Positions 13,260-24,222 of a stretch of DNA of 64,000 bases are shown piece by piece. Source of the DNA: Hetaerina americana (taxonomy: Eukaryota; Arthropoda; Insecta; Odonata; Calopterygidae). How positions within the stretch are numbered: the first letter of the stretch is position 1; each line of letters starts with the position of its first letter. Position numbers and translations under genes: made by a program. Location of the stretch: NCBI GenBank assembly GCA_022747635.1, contig JAKTNV010000010.1, positions 46,102,027 through 46,166,026 on the forward strand. Direction: 5' to 3'. Below the pieces are notes generated by a model. It searched no databases. It was not told where the DNA came from and was given only the letters and a program-made list of their open reading frames with translations.

Positions 13260-14770
13260 AAAACAAACGTAAAATTTCCATTAATGTGCAAGATGTTTGA
13301 GATTCTTTCGTGAAACGTTCCCCAGACATTTTAATAGAGTGACCTTTTGCGGTCAAGTAGAGAGAAGGGCGGTACTGAAAGGTGGAGGGACGCCCGCGTA
13401 GATAAGGAATGGACAGCATATAACATAAAAACCTTTTCACTTGGCGAAAGATGAGGGAAACTATCCGATGCGATCTCAAAACTTTATTAAAGTTGAATGT
13501 AGTATAGAATAAGGCAGTTAATGCTTCTTTTTTGGAGCTCAACAGCTGGCGTTTTTTCACCGCAACAAGTGAAACTCTACAGCATCGAGACAGTTTCACC
13601 CTCGCCAGTGATTTGCCCCACGCTGCTCTGGGGATCTAAATAAAACTATTTTTAGCGGAATCATCCAAGAATTGCAACGTCTTCCTTTCAAGAAAAATGA
13701 AATTAAGAGATAATGCAATTCTATCTCTCGAGCCATATACAGGTATATGCGTCACCTGTATATAAAGATAGCCCTTTGGAGTCCGCTTTTGCTTTTCTTT
13801 GTTAGTCTTTTGGAGTAAGCTTCATAAGTCTAATGCTTTATGTATTTAACGTCTGGATGAGATCAGGGTATCTCATTTTATCTAATAGTAGAACATTGAC
13901 GCGGGGGAGGATCCGGTGCCGCCCTTCATTTGAGTTGGGAGGGGGGAGCAAAAAAATACTGAAATCAGTAAAAATCGTAGTGTACCAATTTAATTAAATT
14001 AAAAATTACCTATTCGGTTTTTGGATACTTAGTAACTTCAAGCAATATATGTATTCAAACCGAATAAAAGGAATATATCATGAAAAATACTTCTCAAATT
14101 GGCTTGAAGGAATAGACCCCTTGGCCTCCCCTCCTGGATTCGCCACTCTTCTGCAGGAATATTATATGAACCCAAATCCTATAGGAGGCGGGTTTTTCAT
14201 TTGTACTTGTGATTCCTACGTACAGTACTTCAAGAATTACGCTCCATACAGCTTGCATTAGGTAAAACCATAGGATACTTGGCGCATGTCTTAAAAAGTA
14301 GGTTAATTCTAGCGATGAATTCCTCTTTACCGCTTATTTCCCCCCTGGAGCCTTATAGAAATCTTTAAATAGTCCATTGATGCTTAAGAGTGCATGGGAA
14401 CTCTGAAGTCAATCACTTCTCCTACCTGAAATCTAGTCATCTTGCCTTTCATCTTACAGAGCCGTATTCTTCAAATCTGACCTGACCTTTCCTAGTGGCA
14501 GCGCATCCAGTTGATAACTTTAGTCCTACTATAACTAATTAATTACATATATTAGAATTATAATCTCAATTCCAAAAAAAAAAATCAAAATCAGTCGGTC
14601 AGATACTCATCAGACGGAAGAGTTTATTTAACCAATTGGGAGATACCCACAATTGGCAGAATTTTTCCCTTTGTGCAATTCAGGATGCATGCAATTTAGC
14701 TATATCCTGAGTATTTACTTTCGGTCATCAATCCAAAAATAAGTCTTTAGATTATCTGTACAAAAACTCT
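13260..14770. other. Spacer with two scraps of a dispersed GC-rich motif
   Basis: Mostly unremarkable. On the minus strand, 14146-14108 starts GAGTGGCGAATCCAGGAGGG, very like the 'AGTGGCGGATCCAGG...' motif that recurs in many animal genomes. A related scrap, in the same orientation, lies at about 13900-13927 (GGATCC flanked by GGCACC). I cannot assign either to a named element and see no second terminus. No coding feature is supported. Confidence 0.35.
13735..13763. other. Short perfect inverted repeat (10 bp, 9-nt loop)
   Basis: ATATACAGGT at 13735-13744 pairs exactly with ACCTGTATAT at 13754-13763. A stem this short can arise by chance in AT-rich DNA; it has no U-run or other terminator context. 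Confidence 0.5.
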
Positions 14771-14771
14771 A

Positions 14772-14882
14772 AGGGAAACTGAATGGTGACTCAGGGAAAA
14801 GAGCTGCCCCCCTTTTTCCTATTAATGTGTGAGCTTCACACGCCATTAAGGCTTAGGGCGCTACGAGCTCTGCAATCGACTC
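14772..14882 (+). repeat. SINE body fragment, related to the copy at 41.1 kb
   Basis: Aligns by eye with 41110-41213 over about 105 bp. Shared in order are GGGAAAC, a TGAC step, GGGAAA(A/G)G, a CCCCCC run, a TATT/CCTG-ATGTGTG step, TTCACAC, a GGCTT step and CTCTRCAATC, with several small indels and substitutions. At 41 kb the same sequence follows a tRNA-like head, so this is a headless, older copy of that SINE family. Confidence 0.6.
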
Positions 14883-15287
14883 TGTAAGGAAAACTCCAGC
14901 TTGATAGCCGTCTCAAAAATTCATAATATAAGAGAGTTTTAAGATAATGATACATAGCAACATTTCTTTCCTCACAATTTTTGTGGCGAAAAACCTCCAT
15001 TGGGCACTACAAGGTTCAAAGGTGAAATCATAATCCGCTATTCCTGCATGCTATTGCGTTGTAAAAGGTGATCATGCTACGCCATTTGCCTCATACCCTT
15101 GTCACCTCTATGTGGACAGTATTCAAAGAGTTGTGGTCACGGGTAATAGGTTAAAAAGTGATATTGCAAAAAATTTTTAGTATTTAGATACTGCTTATGG
15201 GGCATAGAATAGGGATGTACCCGTATGTACTAATAGACGACTATCTTCGCGTATCAACGAATCCTAGATAATTAAATTGCTTCTGGA

Positions 15288-15288
<1 letters not shown>

Positions 15289-15362
<74 letters not shown>
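15289..15362. repeat. (TA)n microsatellite
   Basis: About 74 bp of almost pure TA dinucleotide repeat. No adjacent repeat unit is recognised, unlike the TA tracts at 17.5, 18.9, 40.9 and 60 kb, which border repeats. Confidence 0.95.
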
Positions 15363-15364
<2 letters not shown>

Positions 15365-16550
15365 TATAATAGTGGATATGGGAATAAATTCTTCAGAAGG
15401 AGGTATATATTTTTAATTATACCACGTTTTATCTAAGCCGAATAAAATATGGAGCCATCGAAAGAGATGGCATAAAAATGGGACGGATGAGATAGCCCAA
15501 CGAAATGACGGAAAATTCAGTGTCAGTCAACGAGGTTGAATACCCAGCCATCAGCCGCGATGCCACTCATTCACGACCGCATGAATGCGTTAACGCTGCG
15601 CCGGCCAAATGAAATATGCGTGCAGCAAGGTGGGAGGCATAAATATTTCATCGTTCGTGTTTTGAAAACATTCCGTGCCATAAGACGCCCAGAAAGTCTC
15701 ACTCTCTCCCTCTTCCTCTCATACACAGTCCTCATTTTTCATCCAACCGCGCAACACTCTTCTCGTAAAACTATTACAACGCCGGAGAGGCGGTATTCTC
15801 TTCGAGAAGGGCAAACGGGAGGGGTACACTAATCTGATTTCTTCTCGAAATGAGGAGGAGGGGAAGAAAAACTGCCCCCACTGCCACTTTGGTGACGGGA
15901 ATACAAAAAAAGGAGGGAGCCGCCGGTAAGATGGAGAAGAATCGAGATACAGAAAAATTATAGGGTTGTGCGATATGGCGAGAGGGTAAGCAAGGCAATG
16001 TTATGACGTGAATTTGAGACGCGCCAAGTAGCACTGCAAAGAGATGAAAGTATTAGTATTTAAAAATATAAAACGAGGGTGACGGATTGGAGTAATACAT
16101 CACAGCGGTCAATCATGAGGTAGAAAAGATGAAAAAGAACGTTTAAATTCGTATGTACAATCAACGGTGACTCTAGATGTAAGGATGGACAAAGGACTAA
16201 TTCATAGGGAGCCATCGGGTGGGAGAAACTGAATAGAGGTCCTATAGGCACAATGCACGTGATGGATCATTGGGGGGATCTAGAGAAAGTGGATAATTCA
16301 GTTCCTTGATCAGCATTTACGTATGGAGCAGAGCCATGGTAGGAGAAGAAAACATTTTAGAATATATTGGATTTAAAATAAAGTAATACCGCTGATAAAG
16401 ATTCGTTGAGTAAGTAGAGGAGAAAGAATCAGAAAATAGTCAATTGAACTGTTCATAAGGATAATAGAATCAGTGATAAAAGTGCGAGAGAATTGATGTG
16501 TTGTGAATGGAATAGTTTAGGCAAGGAATAAGAAGAGGGGATACCTAATT
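15363..16550. other. Spacer, no recognised gene
   Basis: A short G/C-containing patch at 15540-15640 sits in otherwise AT-rich and mildly purine-biased sequence (15840-16550). The frame at 15536-15832 has no family resemblance. Nothing else is identifiable. Confidence 0.4.
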
Positions 16551-16559
16551 ATGAGTGGA

Positions 16560-16754
16560 GTAATGGAAGTGTAAGTGCGGGGAAAAGGAAAATAATGATA
16601 CCGAAGAAAAGATGGCTGGACGGCGTAGGAGAAGACTTTGGTGAGACAGAAATTGCGTCGGAGGGTTCGGAAGATGGACGATGAAGCGGATGAGACTGAA
16701 CGCATTCAGCGACCCCATATGAGGGTGGGAAAAACTGCTGAAGAAAAAAAAGAT
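16560..16754 (+). pseudogene. LINE C-terminal fragment with A-rich tail
   Basis: A forward frame contains KRKIMIPKKRWLDGVGEDF, which resembles the 'GKR-x-x-GRPK-x-RW-x-DG-V-x-x-DL' block near the end of many arthropod non-LTR retrotransposon proteins. The characteristic GRP is mutated to MIP. Frames shift after about 16665. The stretch ends in an A-rich run (16741-16751), as expected of a 3' end. No polymerase domain is present upstream, so it would be a strongly 5'-truncated insertion. Confidence 0.5.
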
Positions 16755-17504
16755 GATATCATCTTTCCGGACCATCACATTTCGTATAAACGCAGATGAG
16801 TTCAAAGATGGAGGATGTGAGGAACGGGCAGAAACACAAAAATCGAGCCATCACGGGTCGATGCTGTCCATACAGTGTTGGAGGGGAATGAAAGTGGTGC
16901 AAATAGACTAAGCAAAAAATGTCGCCAAGTTGTATTCTCCTTACTCTAGGGAGATCTCGCTGTATAAAAAAAGATGGCCCGGAAAATTTGGAGAAAATTA
17001 AACTTTCTTCTGACCGCAAGTTTCATTATTCAACTTGGGGTAATTGCCAAGCTAAAACCTCTCAATTTGGTAATATTCTAATGGGCAAACAATTTCGTGT
17101 AACCGTTAGCAACACGGATGCATATTTTTCCTCCAAAATCTTCCTCATATTCATGAGGATTGAGGATCATTATGGAATGAGATCTGACATTATATATTGA
17201 AATTACGATCAACCCTCACCTAGAGCTCGAGGTATTCTGCTCGTAAAATTAAATGTAAAATAGAATCGAAATGTACTTAACCGTTCCAAACCAGAGTAAA
17301 CCCCAACCTCAATTGTAATTACATACTGGGCTTATATTGTTTCCTTTGCGGAATACTAGACAACCATATACTCGAGCTACTAGAACAGCTACTGCTCTGA
17401 TGCTGAATTTTAACATCAATTGCCTGTGGATGAAATGGTCGAATAAGAATATTTTATTGTACTTGATGAGGTTCATGGTATCATAAAACAGATACAAAGA
17501 TTGT

Positions 17505-17512
17505 TATATATG

Positions 17513-17564
<52 letters not shown>
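17505..17564. repeat. (TA)n microsatellite at left edge of the 457-bp array
   Basis: TA repeat that runs directly into the first 457-bp unit. In the complete inverted unit the corresponding position reads GAATGTGTATTTGGCC, so the TA tract abuts exactly at a GTAT core of the unit. This suggests the tract grew from within a repeat copy. Confidence 0.9.
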
Positions 17565-17569
<5 letters not shown>

Positions 17570-18021
17570 TCAAACACGAAATCCCGCCAAACGCCGAATA
17601 AATATTCATATATACAGAAACAGATATAAGGAAAAGGGATAGGAACACACATAAAGGACGAACACAATAAAGGTGGGGAAGGCGGAATCGAACGGATCAC
17701 AAGAGTAAAAATATTTCCTTGACCGGGACTCGAACCTCGGATCTTTCCACTTGCCGGGCGGATGCTCTTAACCACTTGAGCTATCGAGGAAACGTAATTT
17801 ACCCTGAGATCCGTGGGTCTAATATGTCGCCAAGCGCCCCGATTCTTTAGCCAAGAGATGGCGTCAGGGGACTGTTTCACCAACCAAAGGAGAAATAAGT
17901 AGACAATACACAAGAGGAAAGGACAGTGGCTTAGAATTCATACAACATCATACAGGAAAGGAACAGTGCGTTTCGTGGCACGCATAGCCAGAAGAAAGAG
18001 ATGAGCCACATTGGCCAAATA
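17565..18021 (-). repeat. 457-bp tRNA-containing unit, copy 1
   Basis: Full unit; the next copy begins 457 bp later with near-identical sequence. The only clear difference I notice is one base in the tRNA-like part (GATC here, GGTC in copy 2). Oriented by its tRNA-like sequence it lies on the minus strand. The 146-residue reverse open frame over it is shared by all three copies only because the DNA is nearly identical, and it runs into (TA)n; it has no recognisable domain. Confidence 0.85.
17716..17790 (-). pseudogene. tRNA-like sequence in 457-bp unit, copy 1
   Basis: 75 nt folding as a tRNA-like cloverleaf: acceptor TCCTCGA with TCAAGGA (6 of 7 pairs), D arm GCTC/GAGC, anticodon stem TCCGC/GTGGA around loop CCGGCAA (anticodon GGC if functional, which would read alanine codons), and a B-box GGTTCGAGTCC. 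The T arm pairs poorly, or needs an 8-nt loop, as though one base had been inserted. That argues against a working tRNA. A and B boxes are intact enough to act as a polymerase III promoter. No 3' CCA is encoded, as usual in eukaryotes. Confidence 0.7.
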
Positions 18022-18404
18022 CACATTCAAACACGAAATCCCGCCAAACGCCGAATAAATATTCATATATACAGAAACAGATATAAGGAAAAGGGATAGG
18101 AACACACATAAAGGACGAACACAATAAAGGTGGGGAAGGCGGAATCGAACGGATCACAAGAGTAAAAATATTTCCTTGACCGGGACTCGAACCTCGGACC
18201 TTTCCACTTGCCGGGCGGATGCTCTTAACCACTTGAGCTATCGAGGAAACGTAATTTACCCTGAGATCCGTGGGTCTAATATGTCGCCAAGCGCCCCGAT
18301 TCTTTAGCCAAGAGATGGCGTCAGGGGACTGTTTCACCAACCAAAGGAGAAATAAGTAGACAATACACAAGAGGAAAGGACAGTGGCTTAGAATTCATAC
18401 AACA
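18022..18404 (-). repeat. 457-bp tRNA-containing unit, copy 2 (truncated at inversion)
   Basis: Direct tandem repeat of copy 1 beginning exactly 457 bp after it, but ending about 75 bp short at 18404, where the orientation flips. The junction is the 10-bp palindrome AACACGTGTT (18401-18410). Near-identity with copy 1 indicates a recent duplication or ongoing homogenisation. Confidence 0.85.
18173..18247 (-). pseudogene. tRNA-like sequence in 457-bp unit, copy 2
   Basis: Same 75-nt tRNA-like fold as in copy 1, with one substitution next to the T arm. Spacing to the copy 1 element is exactly 457 bp. The same imperfect T arm is shared by all copies, so the defect predates the amplification. Confidence 0.7.
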
Positions 18405-18406
18405 CG

Positions 18407-18914
18407 TGTTCGTCCTTTATGTGTGTTCCTATCCCTTTTCCTTATATCTGTTTCTGTATATATGAATATTTATTCGGCGTTTGGCGGGATTTCGTGTTTG
18501 AATGTGTATTTGGCCAATGTGGCTCATCTCTTTCTTCTGGCTATGCGTGCCACGAAACGCACTGTTCCTTTCCTGTATGATGTTGTATGAATTCTAAGCC
18601 ACTGTCCTTTCCTCTTGTGTATTGTCTACTTATTTCTCCTTTGGTTGGTGAAACAGTCCCCTGACGCCATCTCTTGGCTAAAGAATCGGGGCGCTTGGCG
18701 ACATATTAGACCCACGGATCTCAGGGTAAATTACGTTTCCTCGATAGCTCAAGTGGTTAAGAGCATCCGCCCGGCAAGTGGAAAGATCCGAGGTTCGAGT
18801 CCCGGTCAAGGAAATATTTTTACTCTTGTGATCCGTTCGATTCCGCCTTCCCCACCTTTATTGTGTTCGTCCTTTATGTGTGTTCCTATCCCTTTTCCTT
18901 ATATCTGTTTCTGT

Positions 18915-18918
<4 letters not shown>
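18407..18918 (+). repeat. 457-bp tRNA-containing unit, copy 3 (inverted) plus partial repeat
   Basis: A full unit in opposite orientation (18407-18863), followed by the first ~55 bp of another unit (18864-18918), which dissolves into (TA)n at its internal CTGTATATAT site. With copies 1 and 2 it forms a large inverted repeat centred near 18405. The 197-residue forward frame here is the same non-coding frame running on into the TA tract as alternating Ile-Tyr. Confidence 0.85.
18738..18812 (+). pseudogene. tRNA-like sequence in 457-bp unit, copy 3
   Basis: Same 75-nt tRNA-like sequence, now on the plus strand and identical to the copy 1 version by eye. A-box TAGCTCAAGTGG and B-box GGTTCGAGTCC are present. 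Confidence 0.7.
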
Positions 18919-19192
<274 letters not shown>

Positions 19193-19880
19193 AAAAACAA
19201 ATGGATAAAAACAAATTGTGCAAATGTTTACATTACACAATTTATTCACAGAAATGAGGGATAACGGCATGTGCCACGAAAATTTAAAAATAGTTTGTTT
19301 TAAGAAGCTGAGTGTTAATTGAACAGCATGATAAAATAATATTCGGCAAGATATGCTTGGACAAAATTATTCAGAAGTGTATAAATTTTATCAGTCCTAG
19401 GATATGAATTATTCTCATATATTATATTTACATAAGATCCCTCGCATAGTTTATGCATAAATGATATAATATTTTTGAACTATGCTATCATAATACAAAA
19501 TAAACTCTGTTCACACCTATTGAACTGAAAATTAGTTTGATCCCCTGGTGTGCATTAGTCAATTTACACTTGCATCTCAATATCGATAACTTATTTAAAA
19601 TCCAATTCGCTTCGTACGGTGATGCTCGAAACTTGAGATTTCAAAGCTCTCCGAGGAGCTCGTTGAATGGGGAGGGAGTTAGAAAGGAGTTATTTAGGAG
19701 ATGAGGGGAGTGGGGAAAGAGGTAGATGGAAGCGCGGACGAAATTGAGGTGATGGAGGTATTGCTGGCACGAATAAATCCCTTCGCTTCACTGCATAATC
19801 GCAGCCCGCCCCCGCCGACGATAAAGAGTCCAATAAATAAAATACCAACAGCGAATGTGTCTCCTCGATGCGCCATGGGG
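19193..19880. other. AT-rich spacer
   Basis: No gene, RNA or transposon feature recognised between the TA tract and the C/T-rich block at 19.9 kb. Confidence 0.5.
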
Positions 19881-19885
19881 GCCCT

Positions 19886-20010
19886 TATATAAAGCTTTCC
19901 TGCTTCTTCTCCCCTTCTCTAGCCCTCACGCCGTCCCCTGCCTTACCCCCTCCCTATCCAAACATTCTCCTTCCTTCCTTCCTTCTCCGCCATTTCGTTC
20001 TTCCTCAGAT
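19886..20010 (+). promoter_or_regulatory. Possible TATA-type core promoter followed by pyrimidine tract
   Basis: TATATAAAG (19886-19894) is a textbook TATA box and lies in a locally GC-richer context (GGGGGCCC just upstream). Immediately downstream the plus strand is strongly pyrimidine-rich to about 20010. No convincing initiator or downstream element is seen at the expected 25-30 bp distance and no gene follows that I can recognise. In AT-rich DNA such a TATA string may be fortuitous. Confidence 0.2.
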
Positions 20011-22020
20011 CCCCACCCACCCTTACTTGTACGCGCAGGATATTAAGACACGGAATTCCCATCTCGACGGGAGATATTACGATTCCATAAAAAAATGGCT
20101 CTCACGTCGGCAAGGAGAGTCGTGGATATTAGGGTGCTTAGGTTATCCGAAGACCTGAAAAGATTTCGTTCGGAATTGAATAAGTTGCTTTCAAGAGAAG
20201 GAGTGTCAGATTTTCCTTTCATAACCATCTGAAGTAATGCGCAATCACTTAACTGGTAAAGTCCAATATGCGAGTGTATATGCTTAATAAATTCCTCATT
20301 AATCTGCATCGTGATAATATTTAAAAAAAGCCTATTATAGCACTTTACACATCGGTAGGGTGTGAGAATTAGTAATTTAGATGGAAACATACGGGAAATG
20401 TCATACATTAAGGAAAGGTTATTGAAAGCGTCTTGTGGATCAAAGTTTCAAGCTTTTGATTTGACTCCCTGTTTTCAAGATGGATAAGAAGAATGAGGGA
20501 TTATCGATTTGGTGATAACGCACAATTGTGGATAAGTTCGAAATGGTTGATGAAAATATTTAATTGGCTGGGAATAGCGGGTAAAGTTTTCCTTTATTTT
20601 TCCTTTAATCTGTGAAGTTTTCGTATTTTGAGAATTAAAATCTAACTTTAGCAAAACAATAATAGAAAAATCACAAACACAATCAAACGTTCAGATAATA
20701 TATATATACTCATAGTTCCCCATATTTTCTACCGAACTTAAAGAGAAATATCAGAAAATTTCATTCATAAGATTATTTCTTCCCATTCAGCTCTCTTCGG
20801 TCCCATCGATTCAAGATGGATAGCTTCCGTTCTCATGATTACTGTGCTTCGTAACTCAAGGTGACAAGCTGTCACGTACTCCATCACCCTTTATTCACAT
20901 CAAACACTGCATAAATACGCTTCAAAAGTGAACAAGAAAAAAATGGTGAAAAAGACCCACGTGAACGAATAAACGAGGAGAATTCTTCCTGTCGAGAGGG
21001 CAAAGGTATCGAATTACTTATTTAAACGTTTCACGTACGACCGAAAACATCGAATCATCTTCTTTTTGAAACCCGGTAAGTTTTTATATGGGTGAATGTG
21101 ACAATTATTTCAAGATAGAAGTTATCATGTTTTTTTTATTTTTGACGCTGAGACATTATCTAACTTTGATGATGCTTAGTGCAAAATATCCAATTGCTGA
21201 TTGTTAAGGTAGCATGCCTGTATGCTAATATAGCGCAATTGAACTCAATGCAGGGGAAAGGATTGCCTCAATTTCACCTATTACCCTTCGGCACAATGGA
21301 AAAGAGGGGCAAACTGCTCGGGGAAAATCATCATTTTTATAAAAAAATACTGAAACAAAACTCAATGAAATCTAAATTTAACCGCTCTAATTGACGTCAG
21401 GTTAAATACAAAATAACCGTTAACTATGCATGTTGGAGTGGAAAATGATTAAGAAAGAAAATGAGCGCAGAAAAAAATGAACAATGAAAATTATAAATAC
21501 GAGTATGCAGTGATTATTGGCCGACATAGCTTCACTTGCAAATTGGGCCAAAATCCTTGTAAGACTCCTATCCCTTTCACAGAATGAGATCAAAATGGGC
21601 AACGTTAAGGTAAACAATACCATAACTTAATGTATTACCCATGATTAAGACAAAGGAAAATAAAAATATAAAAAAAATAAGGGAGGGTTCTTTTAGGCAA
21701 GGTGAAGTATGCCCGTAGCTATAAGACATGAAAAAATGAGATGAGAAAACAATGAAGTTAGTTGTCACAGAAGTAAATGAAGTAGATCATGTAAAGAAGG
21801 GTTTTCATTGGATTAAAGTTGGGGAATAGTGTACACAAGCATATAGAAAGAAGTGGCCCTTTGCAATTTATGAATAAATATACATGGTTACTTGCTATGA
21901 AAAATGGCTGACGACAATATCAAAAAATAGAAAGAAATAAACAGTGATAATATGAGAGTGATGAGCATAAAACAGCTTGTTGGAATAATACAAACTAAGT
22001 CCTTCGGAGAGGCAGTTAGG
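20011..22020. other. AT-rich spacer, no recognised gene
   Basis: Reverse frame 20043-20408 and forward frame 21179-21394 have no recognisable domain. The sequence from about 21640 onward becomes purine-rich and leads into the LINE fragment. Confidence 0.45.
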
Positions 22021-22191
22021 AGTGAAGCCTATGGAAGAGAAGAAAGGAATAAGAAAACATGCTAGACGATCCCAATATACGATATCCTACTAAAAACAAT
22101 TGCTGATGGGGAACTGGAAGGAAAAAATTACATAGGTAGCCAGCCCAATAGTGAGGCAAAGGAGAAATTAAGGGATGGACAATTTAAGCAA
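22021..22191 (+). pseudogene. LINE C-terminal fragment
   Basis: In one forward frame, after a stop at 22063, the sequence reads TIPIYDILLKTIADGELEGK and then NYIGSQPN. This matches the non-LTR retrotransposon C-terminal block 'GH-x-x-RHD-x-LLKTI-x-EG-x-x-EGK-x-x-RGRPR', with the RGRPR part decayed. Two stops and loss of GRP mark it as dead. It belongs to the same broad class as the fragment at 38.9 kb, but the sequence is different enough to be another lineage or age. Confidence 0.6.
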
Positions 22192-23060
22192 TGAGAGAAT
22201 GACAGGCAGCAGGATTACCAGGAGGGCTACTGCAAAATATGCCTCAGAAGCACATATTATGATAAAAGTGATGTCGATGAGAATAAAAAATACTTAAAAA
22301 AGGAACAGAATAAAGAGATCTAAGGATGCTGATAGAAAAGGCTTGACTTCTCGTCGAATAAAACCTTTCCTCGTTTGAAAAAGAGGAAACCAACTAACTA
22401 CTTTCCTTGCTACAACTGAGTTTTCTTAAAAGGTTCTAGTTTCCAGCGTATCACGTCTATTTGGTTTAATTGAGAGAATATAAAGTTTGTACGCACTCGT
22501 CCATTCAGGCAGAAACCAAACGCCCAACTCGCTCGACATCCATGTCACTTTTAACTGGATAATTATATCCAAAACTAAATCATCTGGGCGGCTTATTTCT
22601 CATGATAACCCTGTAGAATAAATACTTATATAGGAGTGGCTCCAAAAGCGATTTAATTTCTACAATTTCGCATAGACTTATAGTGTATTTGTATGAATGA
22701 TAGCGAATGGGAAACAATTCAAAAAACGCGATTATTTGATTCGAAGGAGGCTCCCGACCAAAAATCATTTGTCATCATTGGGGTAAAGGGTAAATCAAAT
22801 TTTAAGCACGAAAGAGTTTATCTCCACCCGCATGGCTTAAAAAGCATAGTTTTACTCCTTGAAAGGCACCTCCGCACTGCTTATCATTAATTTTAATATT
22901 AAATTACTCCCTCCATTGGTGGGAAGATGCACCTATGGGACGGGCGTTTATGAATAGGTCACTAAGGAGAGCCTTTCCGGGAGCCCTCATATACTTCCTC
23001 AATTGGCTTCCTTCTTCCGCCCGACCAAAAAAAAAATAATAAAACAATTCCACATCTAAA
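22192..23060. other. Spacer, no recognised gene
   Basis: Purine-biased sequence immediately after the LINE fragment may be more of the same element, but no frame is legible. The frame 22693-22890 has no family resemblance. Confidence 0.4.
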
Positions 23061-23650
23061 CTCTTGTATACGTGTGCGCGTCGGACTGGACCGTCTGTCC
23101 GACCGCATTACTACGGCGGGGTGCCCCGGAACTTCAGGCGGAAGTTGTTTATTTTTTCAACTCCCCCTTTCCCTCCCAGATCTCTGCCACCCACCCGTCC
23201 CCCCTCCCCTTCATCCCGTCCGGCTTGCCTCCACTTTTTTCGATCGCCACCAGGATCCGATGTTAGGAATAAAGAATGGACTTGTATTTTTCATGGCTCC
23301 GTTCTCCTCGGCAACCCTTTCAAACCTCGCCTCTATCCACCCCTCTTTTTCTTCCGTTCCCTCCAACCCACGCGCGCACCACCCCGCCCTCGCCCATCGG
23401 GGTGCGGCCCCACACCGCCCCCGCGGCGGCGGGGTCACTTTGTTGTGGATAACAAAAGGACAAAAAGGGGTCAGCTGCCATCGAACGGGAGGGAGAAAGT
23501 CCGGTGACACCCACTCCCCTCTTTGCCCTTCCTATGACCAAAAACCTCCTGCCACGCACAGAGGCGAATCCAAACCCTACGCGACCCCCTCCGCTCTGGC
23601 ACAGTTCTCCCCTTTACGTGGCCCTCAATTCCTCCTTCCGCTTACTATAA
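23060..23650. other. GC-rich, pyrimidine-biased CpG-containing island
   Basis: Plus strand is C/T-rich with CpG-dense cores (around 23090-23130 and 23370-23440). Three overlapping forward frames and two reverse frames stay open at once, the longest 212 residues and proline/serine-rich. Simultaneous openness in several frames points to composition and not coding. The island is a reasonable candidate for a promoter-associated CpG region of a gene outside or antisense to anything visible, but no TATA, initiator or splice structure is supported. Confidence 0.45.
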
Positions 23651-24133
23651 GGTTCTCTTTCCTCCATGACCTATTTCTTCATCCGAGTCAACTCCTCTAT
23701 CGAAATTATTAAGTGCGTAAGTTAGATAGCCGCAGAAGGAAACTCCTAAGCTAAATTTTCATTCTCAATCTCTATTTCTCGGCCAAAACAAGAAATATTA
23801 CTGCCTAATCGCCGTTTGATCAGAGAACGATAGGTATTCATGTATTCTTTCACCATGATATCAATAGTAAGAAATTTCTTCCATATGTTAGCAATTTGTC
23901 AAATTTTTCTTGCAAAAATCAATCCTTTCTTCCCATGCTCACTTGGACAGTGGAAATATTATTAACTAGCTTAAAGTTCTGATATCACTCAAAGTTCTTT
24001 TCTCAAAACTTAGCAGTATAGTAAATAGCAATGTGTAGTTAACTTAAAATACGCGGGTATTTATTATAAATACATGACAGAAATTAGGGTTAAATTTCAA
24101 TTCAACAATTATAGAGTGTAAAAAGCATTCACC

Positions 24134-24222
24134 TTGACCGGGTTTCCCTCCATTTCCTTCCGAACCGGAATCCCTTCATGCCCGGCCAAGTGCTTTGGCC
24201 AGTTAAGCTATCTAGGCGACCT
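24134..24222 (-). repeat. tRNA-like SINE head related to the 457-bp unit
   Basis: Read on the minus strand, it has GATAGCTTAACTGG (A box), AGCACTTGGCCGGGCA, GGGATTCCGGTTCGG (B box, last bases altered) and ends CCCGGTCAAGG. The order and several blocks match the tRNA-like part of the 457-bp units (GATAGCTCAAGTGG, GCCCGGCAAG, GATCCGAGGTTCGAG, CCCGGTCAAGG). A roughly 15-bp insertion separates the B box from the 3' acceptor-like end. This makes the 457-bp unit's head a member of a dispersed tRNA-derived family. Confidence 0.55.

Noticed and set aside
17716..18812. Functional tRNA-Ala (GGC) genes
   Set aside because: T arm pairs poorly in every copy and the sequence sits inside a 457-bp repeat; a SINE-type head is the simpler reading.
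23074..23712. 212-residue proline/serine-rich forward frame
   Set aside because: Three forward and two reverse frames are open together; GC-rich pyrimidine-biased composition explains it and no domain is present.
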